Assembly: GCA_036971715.1 (NCBI GenBank)
Contig: JAVHJL010000003.1
Coordinates: 310,001 to 374,000 of the forward strand
Length of the DNA: 64,000 bases
Direction of reading: 5' to 3'
Source of the DNA: Arthrobotrys musiformis
Taxonomy: Eukaryota > Ascomycota > Orbiliomycetes > Orbiliales > Orbiliaceae
A program made the translations under genes and the position numbers. Under the pieces are notes generated by a model. That model was given only the letters and a program-made list of their open reading frames with translations. It was not told where the DNA came from and ran no database searches. This document shows positions 24,314 to 36,300 of this stretch, piece by piece. Each line of letters begins with the position of its first letter. Within the stretch, counting starts at the first letter, position 1.

Positions 24314-25915
24314 TTATCTTTTACCGTTCAGGGCCTTTGTAACCCTCGAAGTAACGGTTTCGTTGCCGCTGTCGCCCTCGCTATCGCTGCTCAAGCTACC
24401 ACGACTCTCCTGTCGATAGCTCCTAGTTGCGACGGCGCGTCTATCCGCAGGCTGTGGCTGTTTTCCACGTTGCTTACCCATAACGATCTGACCGGTTGGA
24501 ACGGGGGAGCTGATTCTCTTGGGGTTGATACCGAGGCCCAAGGGGTGATTGTAGACCTTTGTTCCTAAATCTCCACGAGCGGATTCTCTGAATTGCTGAG
24601 AGAGATCGGTTTCGTTGTCGGAGTCGAATTCGGAGTCAGTGGTGCAGCAAGAGCAGTCGGATGGGCAGTCGCTATCCGAGGAGTCGGTGCTAGCTGTTCG
24701 GTAGGTGCCTGCGGATTCCTTACGCCCGGTACGGGAAGAAGAAGAGTATTGCGATTTTTGGTGGTGGTTGTGTCTGGATGTTGAGCCTCGTTTTGAAGGG
24801 TTCTTGCCCATTGAGTAGGAGTATGACTTTGTACCCTTGGAACCTGAGGCCTCTGCTGTTGCTTTCTTAGGTGGGGAGGTGACGGCGGGTGATGGACGGG
24901 AGATGGGTTCGGAGTAGACAGTGAAGGCGGCATCGTCTGATGCTTCGAAGGACATACGGCGGGAACCCTCGGTTTCATCTGGGATTGTGGAAAGGTCTGG
25001 GTGCGCTGCTGCCCGTTGGGTTGATTTACGCTTTGGACCACCGGCGGAACGAGAAGAGGACGAAGAATCATTGCGCCTGCTGGATTTCTTGGTTGATTGG
25101 CGTGGACCCATTGGTTTTTGTTTGTCCGAACCTTCTGTCGGGGCGTAGGCGTATGCATAACGGGATGGGTTTCGGCCGACATTCTTGGTTGAGAAACCTG
25201 TACCTCGCTGATCAAGTCTGGCCTCTGAGATGTCCGATTCAGCGATGACGGAGGGGGCTTGGACCGGGTGGGGGTTGTAAGACTTCATGCGGGCTGGTTC
25301 CTCATCGGCGTACGATTCGAGGTCCGGGTCGCGGGCCGTGGATGTCGGCGAATGGTCCCTTTTCCGTCCCCAGCGAGAGAAGATACTACGCTTGCTATTG
25401 CTGCGTTCGGGTTTGTTGGCCCATTTCGCCTTGGGAGTATCACCAGCACTGCGGCTCTTACTCTTACCACCGCCACCGCGACGGCTGCTGCGACCAGCTT
25501 GTGATTGTTTCTCGGTTTGTGCGTAATCACTGGTTCCTTCGGTCTGGTAGGTCAAATCGGTGACAACAGTATCCGGAGCACGGGTACTACCCGAGGATAT
25601 AGTCTTCCCGTCAGGACCTTTCCTCCTCATAACCGAGGACTTGTAGTCATCCCAATCGTCCTCCTTCCATTGGAACCCACCCTTCTTCAGGAAGAACCAC
25701 CAGACCGAAAACGCCATCGTCCCGCCCAAGATGGCGAAGATGGCGATTATACCCTTGGAGAAATCCTTGGGGTTTGCGTAGGGGTTCCTCTTTTCGAGAG
25801 ATTGGGCCATCGCAGCATTGATTCCTGAATCGCTGCCGGCGCCGAGAAGGCTATCGGCTGAACGGGTGTAGATGTCTACGAGGGCATCTCTGAGGGTTGA
25901 TGCTGTCGGCGCCAT
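24314..25915 (-). CDS. Conserved-looking single-pass membrane protein, Ser-rich tail (533 aa)
   Basis: Function unknown. One uninterrupted minus-strand frame from the ATG at 25915. Residues about 54-78 form a membrane segment (GIIAIFAILGGTMAFSVWWFF) followed by LKKGGFQWKEDDWDDYKSS and RRKGPDGKT. This juxtamembrane block looks strongly constrained and resembles a membrane protein family I believe is widespread in Pezizomycotina, though I cannot name it. The remainder is Ser/Arg/Lys-rich and disordered with many basic-x-x-Ser sites. Near residues 418-445 there is a Cys/Asp/Ser stretch, SSDSDCPSDCSCC, followed by acidic residues. No signal peptide precedes the anchor, suggesting a short lumenal or outside N terminus and a long cytosolic tail. 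A perfect CRE-type site lies about 400 nt upstream. Confidence 0.8.
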   Translation of the reverse strand: MAPTASTLRDALVDIYTRSADSLLGAGSDSGINAAMAQSLEKRNPYANPKDFSKGIIAIFAILGGTMAFSVWWFFLKKGGFQWKEDDWDDYKSSVMRRKGPDGKTISSGSTRAPDTVVTDLTYQTEGTSDYAQTEKQSQAGRSSRRGGGGKSKSRSAGDTPKAKWANKPERSNSKRSIFSRWGRKRDHSPTSTARDPDLESYADEEPARMKSYNPHPVQAPSVIAESDISEARLDQRGTGFSTKNVGRNPSRYAYAYAPTEGSDKQKPMGPRQSTKKSSRRNDSSSSSRSAGGPKRKSTQRAAAHPDLSTIPDETEGSRRMSFEASDDAAFTVYSEPISRPSPAVTSPPKKATAEASGSKGTKSYSYSMGKNPSKRGSTSRHNHHQKSQYSSSSRTGRKESAGTYRTASTDSSDSDCPSDCSCCTTDSEFDSDNETDLSQQFRESARGDLGTKVYNHPLGLGINPKRISSPVPTGQIVMGKQRGKQPQPADRRAVATRSYRQESRGSLSSDSEGDSGNETVTSRVTKALNGKR

Positions 25916-26312
25916 CTTTTGATAAGAGGTAGTTGGTATTGGAGAGCTCTGGAATACCCTATTTGGAGGTCAGTTCACCAGAGGGGGGTGGTGGAGGTAC
26001 CCTGACCAGTTGTGGTTTGTATCGATAGCTTAGCTGTGATATATATGAATTAGCTATACGGTCACAGCAAAACAGTATACAAGTATCGCGAACATACCGG
26101 TGAAGCCCCTTTTCCGCAATAACAAAGATCGTGAGGCTGCCCAAATGATAGAAAAAACCGCCGTGCGGAGATGGTTGAAGTGGATTTGACAGGCAGCCCG
26201 GCGCCCTTTGAAGCTATTCGGGTGCGTTGGCAACGTTGTTTATCGGCGGGCGATGTTGCCAGGTCGTTGGCAGAGCAACACACGCCTTGTGGCGCCTGTG
26301 GTGTTGTGTGTG

Positions 26313-26320
26313 TGACGTCA
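26313..26320. promoter_or_regulatory. CRE-type palindrome TGACGTCA
   Basis: Perfect 8-bp palindrome recognised by ATF/CREB-type bZIP factors (fungal Atf1/AtfA/Sko1 family). It is about 400 nt upstream of the minus-strand membrane-protein gene that starts at 25915, inside GTTG/CAAC-rich DNA. A match of this length occurs by chance roughly once per 65 kb, so function is unproven. Confidence 0.35.
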
Positions 26321-28055
26321 ACACATTTTGGGCCGTGTTGTGGCGATCGCAACACATAATTTCCAACTGCTCTGCCACTTCAGTTCGTTACACAGGTATC
26401 GATTATATCACCACATACAATATTAATATACGGACAGATGTATGTGGCGAGTGTGCTATAATTATCTTTCTCCACCTCTATGCGTGATGCACTTGTGATT
26501 GATCTTGGGTTTGGGTTCTTGCTACTGCAGGTCCGCGAAATACGTCTTCCAGTGATATCCTTACCCGAAATGGCTCTGGCTGTGCCACTTATATGAATGG
26601 ATATTGTGATTGAGTGCAATTCACGCGTGAGTTTGTGTGTGAGTCTCGAGATATCCGGACCAAGAATACCAGTATTATGGCACGTACAGCATGGCATCCC
26701 AACTGAATGGCAGCCCTCTGGATTTCTGCATGGCGTTCTGTGCAAAACTACTCGTCATGCAAATTTCACGATCGAATCCAAGGAACCTGCAACTTGACGG
26801 CGGGGTATTGATACCACTCTGCGTACGTCCACGGCACCGAAGTTGTGATCCTCAAATTCGAATCTTATACACATAATTATAATTACAAGTTTAGCCCACG
26901 CAAACACAGATATTGATATAAATCGCCTCATACGCACATGTTACGCCACGATCTTGAACCAACGCTGCTGACTAACTAAAAAATATCAATAAAATAATTT
27001 AGTTGATGAAACTGTGCCTCATCACTGCAGTTGAAATCTATCAGACCACATGCACAGCAAATTAAACGGTAAGCCCAACCGAGGTTAGCTAATTAAGCAG
27101 CGAATCACCAAATTTTCCACCTAGTGCAAAAATTCCGAGTTGATGTGACGTCCCTGACAGCGCAGGAACTTTATTACCAAAACGCGAACGACGTGTCCAT
27201 CGGTCTGTGGCATCGGTCTTGCGAGGAAAAAAATAATAATATAATTTATGCAGTCGAGTGGCTTGAACCATATGCGCTTTTTTTTTTCGCTCTCGACACG
27301 CAGTCTCACCCCCCACCTACGGCGGCACTGCTACCCGGTCAATTACCCGCTATTGGTCAATTGATGTGATACACATAATACCCAGAACCTTTCCCCGAGA
27401 GGTACTAAGCGTTTTGCCTATAGATCCATCCCATGAGAAAACCTGCGTGGCACCCTACAAGCCCACTCGATAGCGAAGTGAGCTCGAGAGAGAGGCTCAA
27501 TTGCTCCGAAATTCGAAAAGGGTAATCCATACGGGGCCCCATATCATGCGTGTCAATATAGCTGTGCCGTCGATATGCATGTTTCTCAATCTTCCATTCC
27601 TGATTCGCATGGTAATTCCCTCTCTGCAACCCCCTTCATACCTGCCTTAAAGACCTTTTAAACCCCCTAATTCCTTGTTTATGTATCTTAGCTTTGCCAT
27701 ATAGTATTCCCTTCTCGGGCTAATTGACGGGTTTAACAGGGCTAGGGATACGTATTGACGTTCAATCCAGAGTTCCGCGTAGGCAGACCGTTCTAGAGTG
27801 TCCAATGCAGAAGGTAAATCAAGGCAAGGATTCGAAGATCGACGCATAATGCTTTCGTCGGCGCTAGAACTGGGTTGCTGTATGGTCCGCTGCGACTGTT
27901 TTCTTCTTCATATATGCCAATGTATATTGCAATGCATTTCAGTTGCAGTTGCAGTTGCAGTTGATTGCAGTTCATCAGAATTATGATAACAACAACGATA
28001 TATACAATAACATAGGCGTTCCAACATGAACAAACATATCCACATACAGCCGCGT

Positions 28056-28097
28056 CTTGAAATGAGAATTTAATATCGTTAGAGTGCTCATTTCAAG
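28056..28097. repeat. 11-bp perfect inverted repeat (hairpin)
   Basis: CTTGAAATGAG at 28056-28066 is exactly complementary to CTCATTTCAAG at 28087-28097, separated by 20 nt. It could form a hairpin in RNA or DNA. It lies in a gene-free stretch; no target-site duplication or transposase was seen. Confidence 0.6.
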
Positions 28098-30280
28098 CTT
28101 CAATATAACCAGTTCACGCGGAAAGACCGTCTATTTCAAGAGCCACCGTGCATATTTTGAAACACCCGGAATCACTATCACGTTGGGCGTGCGCCTAACT
28201 TAAACAAGTTCTAACTCACTTTTTTTGCTGGTGGTGTTGTCGGTCCGCCCGCTTGTTTCAGTTCACTGGCGTGCTGTCAAAGTAAATCCTTGAGCTAGGA
28301 GAAAAGAATGGGAAGTTCGAGATGGTATCCACATCTGTTGACGTTCGTTGTTCAGATTTGTTCCTAATAATAAAGACTACATCAGAGAACACCGGGAAGC
28401 TGCAATTGCGCAAGTGCAGGCGCTTAGGCTCAGGATTCTGTGGGTGGGGCCCTGGAGAAGCTTTACCTGGGCTGAGGTGAACCAATCACAAGGTATCATT
28501 CGAACCGCTTCCAGTAGTCAACCCCTGCAAGCCAAGGTGGCTACAGCCAATCACAGACCACAAATCTCTCGAAAATGGTGAAGCCACTGAGCGGGAAGGG
28601 TCCACTTTATTACCAACAGCAGCTCGAACGACACACACCCCCTTCGGAGGGAAAAAACGTCGTCGAATCGTTTTCGCCCAGCTCTTGCAATCCAATGCTA
28701 AGGATCGACTAAAAACAAAACATTAGATGATCATTCACTTTTTATTTTTATTTTATTTTGATGTTTATTTCTTATTCGAGCCTTTTATTTCTTATTCTTC
28801 GTTGGACCGTTACGTTCAATTGTAGCATCCCGCTCTGCATGTACTGTATGATCCAGTCAGACGACCGGACCCCGCTCCACTTGTCAAAGATAGAGAGATA
28901 GGCTGAGAAAAACACTTGCGGCCAGCTATCGATAATCCAGCCGCGATGTTTTCGTTTCATCTCTTCCCCTCAAAGGCTCCGGATTGGGGAAAATCCGATA
29001 TCGATGCTGTATTTTTTTGCTCCTTGTGCCTGTAAAAATAGACGGAAAAGTGGTGGTTCGATATCCTCGGTTTGTTTTTGGATACCGACTGAGCTATAGT
29101 AAAGAAAATATTATTTTATATTCCCCATTGAGTATAATTATCATCGGAGAAGTGGGGAAAACAACAGTAGAGGTACAAGGGGGAGCTTGAGTGGTTTGTA
29201 GCTATACATGTAAACTGGACGGCACAGCGAAAGGCTACCTCCACCGCAACCCTGTTGAACACACACAAGTTACAAGCTTGCAAGGCGTAGTCCAATTGCA
29301 AAAGCCCGTTTTCATCAATTTCCACACCTACCCCTCGTCACTGGTACCCCTTACGAACTGGCCCAAGAGTTAGGCGAAGTATCGCATAATGCAAGTGTAC
29401 ATGTACCTATGACATGTACCTCGAGTGGATACCGGGTATACCCTGGATCGAAGGACTACCCCCAATTGCAGGTATAGTACACCTGGGAGAGCTAGGAGCT
29501 GTACACAGTACCGGCCTGGCCTGGCCTGGGGTCTAGATGTGGGTCAGATTGGTATATTTACTGTCGAGGATCACCTCCTCCGACTGCTCTTTTTTTTTGT
29601 CCACCCCTTCTCATCCAGACTTGCAAGTAGCATCGAAACTCTGGCTTCGAGGGCTTTCTTCTTGTTAAATTCCCTTCAACTTCACTTCAACGGAATTGTT
29701 TATTGGACTCTCATTCGTCGGAATATTCCAACAGTGCACAACACGTTGGAGGCCTTTTCTCGCTTTTTTTTTTTTTTTTCGTTGAAGACAGGACAACTAT
29801 CTCTTTATTGACGATAGTTCAAGAGGCTTAGATTATTCTTCTCCAAATAAGTATATTTGATCGTTATTGCTGTTACACAGGATTGTATTCTGCTTCAATT
29901 GCCGTTCATTTTTTCGAAGGGGGTTTATATTTATTGAGATTCAACAACCAGCGCTTGCAATTGTTACATATAACATAACGGACAAAACTCCAACTTCCAA
30001 CTGGATCAGAGGACACTTATATTACATATAAGTTATACAACGGCACAGCTAATAGGGATAGCTATTTATCCTTCGCAAGGTTGAGCTGATTGTCTCGTCT
30101 TCAAGCTATACGAAATTTATAAATACTCGTCCAAGCTTGGTGTCAAAATCTTGACTTGTTAGTATCCATACTCCCCATCTATTTTACGACCGAGTTCGTG
30201 ACAAATCCCAAACTAACATTGTCAAATCGAATCTTTAAAAGGTTAAATATATTATTATATATATATACTTCATTTTCAAG

Positions 30281-31375
30281 ATGCCTTCTGTATTCTCTTG
30301 CTTCGGGCGGATTTTCAAACGCCGCAAGCACATGAAAATCACCGGACCGATGGAAACAAGTCCCGAAGGCCCCCGTCCCGCCCGTAACTACGGTGCTATC
30401 CCGCCATCGAGCGTGAAGATCCCTACTGCCGTCACTACATTCGGCGCACAAGTTGCCTCAGCCGGCCCGGGAAGCCCCAATCTAGTCGGCTACAACAATT
30501 GCCAGAACGACAGCCGCGGAAGCGTTGTCAGCCGTCGTCCGAATGTCCCCAACAGCAATCCTACCATTTCGGTTACTTCACCGGGTACGACTTCGTACCT
30601 CCTCACATCACCGCTTACGTCGCCTCAAGTCCCCAATTTCTTTGAGAAGTCGTCTTCGCCATCCCTTTCACAAGAGGGGGATATCTATAATTATCTAGCC
30701 GATGAGAAGAAGAATTCTTCGTCTTCGGAACTACCTCGGTCGCCGGGAACGTTTGATTTCGACACCACCCCCCGCTTCTATAGGATTTTCAAAATCCTCT
30801 CGCCGCCTTCTTCGAAGCTTACTTTCACAGAGGCCTTCAGAGCCGCACCGGAACCCGTTATCGAACCTAAGAAGTCCATGGCGAGCAGGATTTCGAAACG
30901 GCTAAGCAGACGCTGGGCGAGTAAGAACATCGATATCAACAATAACCACAGCAATACCAACATCTCCATCATGACTTCGCCTTCCCCCATGCCCCGGGAT
31001 ATGAATTTCATAAACACACGCTCAACGCCAGACATTTGCTACAGCCCGCAATACATCCCTCGAATCTCATACGAAACTAGTGTCCCCTCGTCACCAAGGG
31101 TGTACACAACACCACTATCCCCGCCTCCCATCCCAACTTCTCTACCATTATCTCCGAGGAATGGATTGGGACAGTGCCTTACCACCCGTTTGCCAAATGG
31201 ACAGGTGAAGCCTGTTACTATGGTTCCGAAGTTGCAACTTTCGGTGCCGGCGGTTTCGAGGTTGCAGGCTATGGAAACGACGCCTATTGAGGCTAGTCCT
31301 GTTTGTGACCCTTGGGGCCATCGGAAGGATGAGATTGAGGGGATGTCGGATCGTCATCAGGCTTGGATGCTTTGA
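30281..31375 (+). CDS. Ser/Pro-rich protein of unknown function (364 aa)
   Basis: Function unknown. One uninterrupted frame from an ATG in good context (tcaagATG). The N terminus MPSVFSCFGRIFKRRKH is short, amphipathic and basic with a cysteine, the kind of sequence that can bind membrane or be palmitoylated. Most of the protein is disordered and rich in Ser, Pro and Thr, with many Ser-Pro and Thr-Ser-Pro sites (potential proline-directed kinase targets). Segments that look more ordered are RFYRIFKILSPPSSKLTFTE near residue 165 and MASRISKRLSRRWASKN around residue 200, the latter a basic amphipathic helix. No enzymatic motif, signal peptide or transmembrane segment. Codon use is C-rich in the first half, typical of expressed genes here. 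Confidence 0.7.
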   Translation: MPSVFSCFGRIFKRRKHMKITGPMETSPEGPRPARNYGAIPPSSVKIPTAVTTFGAQVASAGPGSPNLVGYNNCQNDSRGSVVSRRPNVPNSNPTISVTSPGTTSYLLTSPLTSPQVPNFFEKSSSPSLSQEGDIYNYLADEKKNSSSSELPRSPGTFDFDTTPRFYRIFKILSPPSSKLTFTEAFRAAPEPVIEPKKSMASRISKRLSRRWASKNIDINNNHSNTNISIMTSPSPMPRDMNFINTRSTPDICYSPQYIPRISYETSVPSSPRVYTTPLSPPPIPTSLPLSPRNGLGQCLTTRLPNGQVKPVTMVPKLQLSVPAVSRLQAMETTPIEASPVCDPWGHRKDEIEGMSDRHQAWML

Positions 31376-32004
31376 TGCTCCATTCATTCATTCAATTATT
31401 CAGAGGTTTACTCTACATTTATTTCCTTTGTTATACTAGCTTTGTGAATTGGTCCTTGCATGGGTGTTCCGGAGTTAAAAATTACCTTTTTCTTTTGTCT
31501 TTTACGAAAATACAGCACGATCGTTATTATACTGATATACTTGGGTCTATGGGAGGGAATCGTCATTCGTTTAGATATATAGACACGTTGGATCACAGGA
31601 GTTTCTCTCTTTTTTGATCTTTCTCTTTTCCTTTTTCTTATTTTATTTTGTTTTTTTTGTTGTTTTTAAATTGTCGAAGTCACAGCGGTTTGCGTATGGT
31701 TGGATTTTGCAAATTTGTATTATCACCGATTCTTCATTTTTTACACCGAATTTGCGCTTCCGTGTGGAAGGCCTTCTGGTTTATGAGACAAGCCGACTTT
31801 CTTTTGTATAGTCACATTCACATATATATATTCAAATAAACTACCAGTTTCCAAAAAAAAATTCGCGCGTGCCAAAAAAAAGCTTTTGATTCCCTTATAT
31901 TTCACTAACCGGTGAAGTATTTTAAGGCGTGAATGGCCTTTGGTAATGAGTACATCCTAATACTACTATACTAGTACGAGGTATAATAAGAAAAAAGAGA
32001 AAAT
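31376..32004. other. Convergent 3' spacer
   Basis: Very AT-rich with T-runs around 31612-31670; the 3' flanks of two converging genes. No gene seen. Confidence 0.5.
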
Positions 32005-33323
32005 TTACTCTTTATCCTCCTCTCCAATGAAAACGTCAATCTTGCCGCTAACAGTGGCAATAGACCCCCTACTCTTCCCATCACCCTTAATAACCTTCCA
32101 AAACCTCCCGGCAGCACTCTTATCCTTCTTCACAACCTTTGTTCCCTTGCCGTCGACTTCGATGTGGCCGCTTGTGGACTTGAGATTCAACCCGCCCTGC
32201 CAGTCCTCGGGGTAGACGACGGAGATGTCACCGCTGACGGAGGTGTGCTTTGAGTACAACGGACGGGGGTTGAGTTGGCTGATGAACCTGATTTTGTGGT
32301 CACCGTTTACGGATGCGGTCTTGAGCCAGCCGATTTCCTCGGGACGATCGGAAGATACAACATCGGCTACTATATCGCCGTTTGTGGTTTCCAGAGCCAA
32401 AGCGTGGTTTAGGGGGAATTCACCAGCGATGTTACCAGAGATGGTGTGCAGGCGGAGGTTATTGATGTCCAATGCTGTCTTATCTGAAGATTTTCCGAAT
32501 GCAGTGATCGTTCCGGCGACGGTGGAGAAGGAGGTGGAGTTTACGGTGGTTGTGAAGGAGTTTTTGATCCAGATTGGGAGTGAGATTGTGCTGACGTGGA
32601 GGCTGTCGAGGTTGTAGTCCTTCCTCTTGGGGATGACGAGGTGGACTGTTGCGTTTACCTTTCCGCTCGTGACTGGGGAGAAGGGGTCGAGTTTGAAGAC
32701 GATACCGTCCTTAGCAGGTTGGATGATAAGTTCTTTACGCAAGTACTTGTCGGAGACATCGAATTTAAAGTAGGCGGAGATGTTGGAGGCTTTATCCGAC
32801 GATTCGACGATCAAATTTCCTACGACTTCTATGCGGGAGGGCCTGTGGAAGGAATCTTGTTTGATATAGAAGTTTCTGATGGAGGCATCGAAGGTGTAGT
32901 GTTCCACTGGGACTTTGAAGGGGTCCTCTGGTTCTCCGTAGTAGTTATCACCCTCTGCGAAGTCTATGTCCATGTTTGGAGGGGGCATGTCTGGATTTGC
33001 GGATGGTGGGATGATTTCGATATCATGTGGGCGGCGGTGTCTCTGAATTTCATATCGATGTTAGTCTTTTCTCCTTCCTGAAATTTCTCGATATAAAGTA
33101 TATTGTGTAGAATATGATAGAGGGGAATACTTACGTGACATCCAAAGTTCCCACGAAAAACGGGGGCAAAAGCAGTGAAGACCATCCAGATACCGGCCAT
33201 GGTAAGGAAGCCCCTAATGCATCGTCGCCAGAGCGGACGCTTGGGCTTCGGCTGCTGGAGTTCGACTTCCTCCTCGATGAGATAGACGGTCTCCGGGTTC
33301 TTTTCGTCAGTGTATCTCTCCAT
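32005..33323 (-). CDS. Type II membrane protein with toastrack-like (DUF4097-like) domain (408 aa)
   Basis: Exon 1 is 33323-33135 and exon 2 is 33042-32005. The GTAAGT donor and ATTCAG acceptor join in phase 0, and the joined sequence reads through RHRRPHDIEIIPPSANPD into the second exon. Residues about 35-55 are a single membrane segment (GFLTMAGIWMVFTAFAPVF) after a basic PKRPLWRRC stretch, so the C-terminal 350 residues should be lumenal or extracellular. This part is all-beta with repeated short strands that alternate 'TVSG-I', 'TTNGDIVAD', 'SVSGDISV' and 'STSGHIEVDGKG'. That is the signature of the toastrack/DUF4097 adhesin-like fold seen in bacteria and in many filamentous fungi. The molecular function of the fungal members is unknown. 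Assignment rests on repeat pattern; the specific family is probable. Confidence 0.8.
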
Positions 33324-36300
33324 TTTGTCTTTCCCTTCTTTCTATTTCAACTTTTAATCCTTTTTCTTTGTCACTTCTCTTGAATTTCCAGAGAACATGA
33401 ATCATACAAAAAGTGAATTCGAAGTTGATGTTAAAATATACTGAATTGTTGGGGAAGCTGTGTTGTTTTTATACGTAAATTGGGTTAATTTGGGGGCGAG
33501 TAATAAAATACGTCATGGCACTGACGCGGCCCAAACTAGGCCAGTTCGATGGCAGCGTACTGCCGTCATTCGGTGTAATGAACGCTCTCCTTTCGGCCTG
33601 ATTGACTGGGCCATTTCGCTTTTTTTTTGCATTCCGTTCCCGCGTGTGGTGGTAAGAAAGGTATGTAATTGATAATCTGGGCCGCTGGGCCTCCGCGGAT
33701 TGCGCCGTCTTCGTTGGTTTCGGCTGTCGGAGGGGGGCTTTTGGGGTTTGGCATGTTCCGTCTGCCGAAGTGGCCTTTTTGCCAGTAATTAATGTTGGGG
33801 AAGATGCTAGAGAATTCAAAATCGAGGCTAAGTTATGCATATTACTCCAAAATTAAGAAAATATAAACGGGGTGTACTAGGTACTAAGTAGTTCTGGTAT
33901 GGAGTCCAACGGTTTTGGTAGCACAGGCACAATCTGGGGTATTTGGTCATGATCAAGTTAGAGCGCGGAGCATGCGGAACAGCCGCAACCGCATGCACAC
34001 GAGATATGGACGTATGCTAACTAAATTGGATCAAGTAGAAAATTCGGCATGACGGCGTGGAAATTAGAGAGGTTCGAAAGAATATTCCTAGACTCCAAAA
34101 AGGCCTAGAAGAAAGGATTTCGGAATATTGGCGGGCGGGCGATGCAAGCAGGATTTTATATTCCACTTGCTCCCATCTTGTAAGCATTCCAGTATATCAT
34201 TTCTCACATATCATATACACATAAAGGACTTGAGCCTGGCAAGTGCCGGTATATATAGAATATGGGGATATATATGCATTGCATGGGCTGGCATGTTATA
34301 CTCTGTCTTAACATGCTATATTCGGGGCTGCTATTAATATTTCTGACTAGCTGCTTACTTTATAGTCTCGTATCAATCAATCACTTTCTATCTAGATAGC
34401 ATGCAAGTAGTTTATCGTTGGGAGTAGTCAAAAGATCGATTCCATGGTTGTGGGAGGGTCCCGTCTGTGGTTCTTGGGTTGTGCACGTTGTGTCTGTGTA
34501 GATTTGTCCAAGTTGGAAAGGTTACACACTCGAGACTGGTCGAAAACCACGGTTGTGTTGTGCCATGTGTTGCGACCCCGCCAACCTCTCCAGCCAGACA
34601 AGATTCAGGCCTCGAACACGGGCTCTAGAACGGCTTCATGATAGGGTGCCGGGCGAGCTGTCAGACCTTCTCGATTGATTGATAAGTCGTCCCGAGCCGA
34701 AACAATGGGAAGCTCGCTCGCAATCCGCGGCCTGGTCCTTGTCTTTGTAATTTGTCTGGGATTCATGACATTTGCATGCATTTAGACATTTCTTGGGAGG
34801 TGTATTGGCAGGTTTAGCGCTGTCTTAGACCCGAAGCTTCTACTGCTTTTGGCAGCTGCTTGTTCACCACAATCTGCAACTTCACTCAAATGAGATCGAT
34901 CTTGTATGGACATGGACATGCTCCCGGTTCCAAATGGACCTTCAGGTTGGACGCAAAACGTGGTATGCATATGCCCTGTCTTCGAAAATTTTTTCTTTCT
35001 GCATCTTTTGATTCTATACTACTGCCAAATACAAACTAGGTCTGCTCAATATATGCAATGACCATTGTGCGATAACTGACTGATTGATCATAGTTAGGTC
35101 AGATTGATACCAGATACCAAGAACATCCAGACCCTAAAATTCCGAAATCACTAGTTTCCAGAAAGCTTGAAGAGCGATCACCTTTTGGGTATATCGATTT
35201 TGTTTCAGCAGGTGAACAGCCTCGGATTTCCGGCATGCCAGCTGCAGGAACAACCGTATATCCGAGTGTCTACCAGCGGTAGAACATTCTACACTTGCTT
35301 ATACTCATACCCCCTCAACAACTGAACTTGCCTATACCGAGGAGGCACAAAGTGAGGTTAGGGTACGAGACAGCATTGAATTCTGGATACAGCTAAGCGG
35401 GCAGCTATAGCTTCTATGCTATGCACCGAATAGCTCCAGCAATCACGCCCCAAACTAGCTGCGTTTATGCTTCGCTCCAACTGAATGCAATTGCGAGAAG
35501 GTTAAAAAAAAAAATCCACGATCAATCAATGCACTTTCGAATTGGCGGACATCCATGCAAAAAAGTGAAAGCTGGACCGCTATTGACCGTAGTCGACGGG
35601 TAATCTATCAGGCAGACAGTCAGCTAGATCGGGCCTCCATACTTCTTAATACCGACATGCATTACAACGCTGCAACGCTGAGAAAAAGAAGATGTATCGG
35701 ACTATCTACCTAGTTGAGCTTGTCCGTACTGACACCGGATCATGATTAACGGTCGAGATCGATCTCATAACATTAACTCCCAAAGGAATTCGAAGGTTGA
35801 TCTGGCGTGTGTCCAATCATCGCTCCAAGTCCAAGGTCATGGCCATGATCATGATCAAAGCCAAGCCGAGCTGCGAGCAAGGCTGTGACCGTGGGGCTTG
35901 AGGATCTACAACTGTACGACCCCCCATGGACATGGCCATGCCAAATGCAATCGAATCGACGAGGGCACGAGCGAGGCATGCTCCCCACGTTCTTCTGTCT
36001 AGGCCATATCAACGTAGAGCCAACGGCGACTTTCAGTTTGCTCGCGTCGAGGCCGGACGCTCTTCTTCTGCTTTTCCTACCCCTCGCTTTACCCCCCAGC
36101 ATATAATATAAATTAATTCATTAATTATAACTGACAATCGAACCGAATCCTGCAGCTAGCTCGCCGGAGGGTCAAGGAAAGGCTCGATATCAAGCTTGAT
36201 AGAAAGAGGTAACTCTGCCGTCCTCGTCAATCGCTGCCCGTCATGACGCTCCTGCTTTATAAATTCGCATTTTACGCCAAGTATCGTGACAAGACAGTCT

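Larger units (their letters stand above)
25916..30280. other. Long AT-rich intergenic stretch (4.4 kb), nothing recognised
   Basis: Only short open frames without family resemblance occur on either strand. The stretch includes a CRE-like site (26313), a TTGCAG tandem at about 27942-27970, an 11-bp inverted repeat (28056-28097), CCTGG tandems near 29513-29530 and T-runs near 29770. It would hold the divergent promoters of the flanking genes and possibly non-coding RNA, for which there is no direct evidence. Confidence 0.5.
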
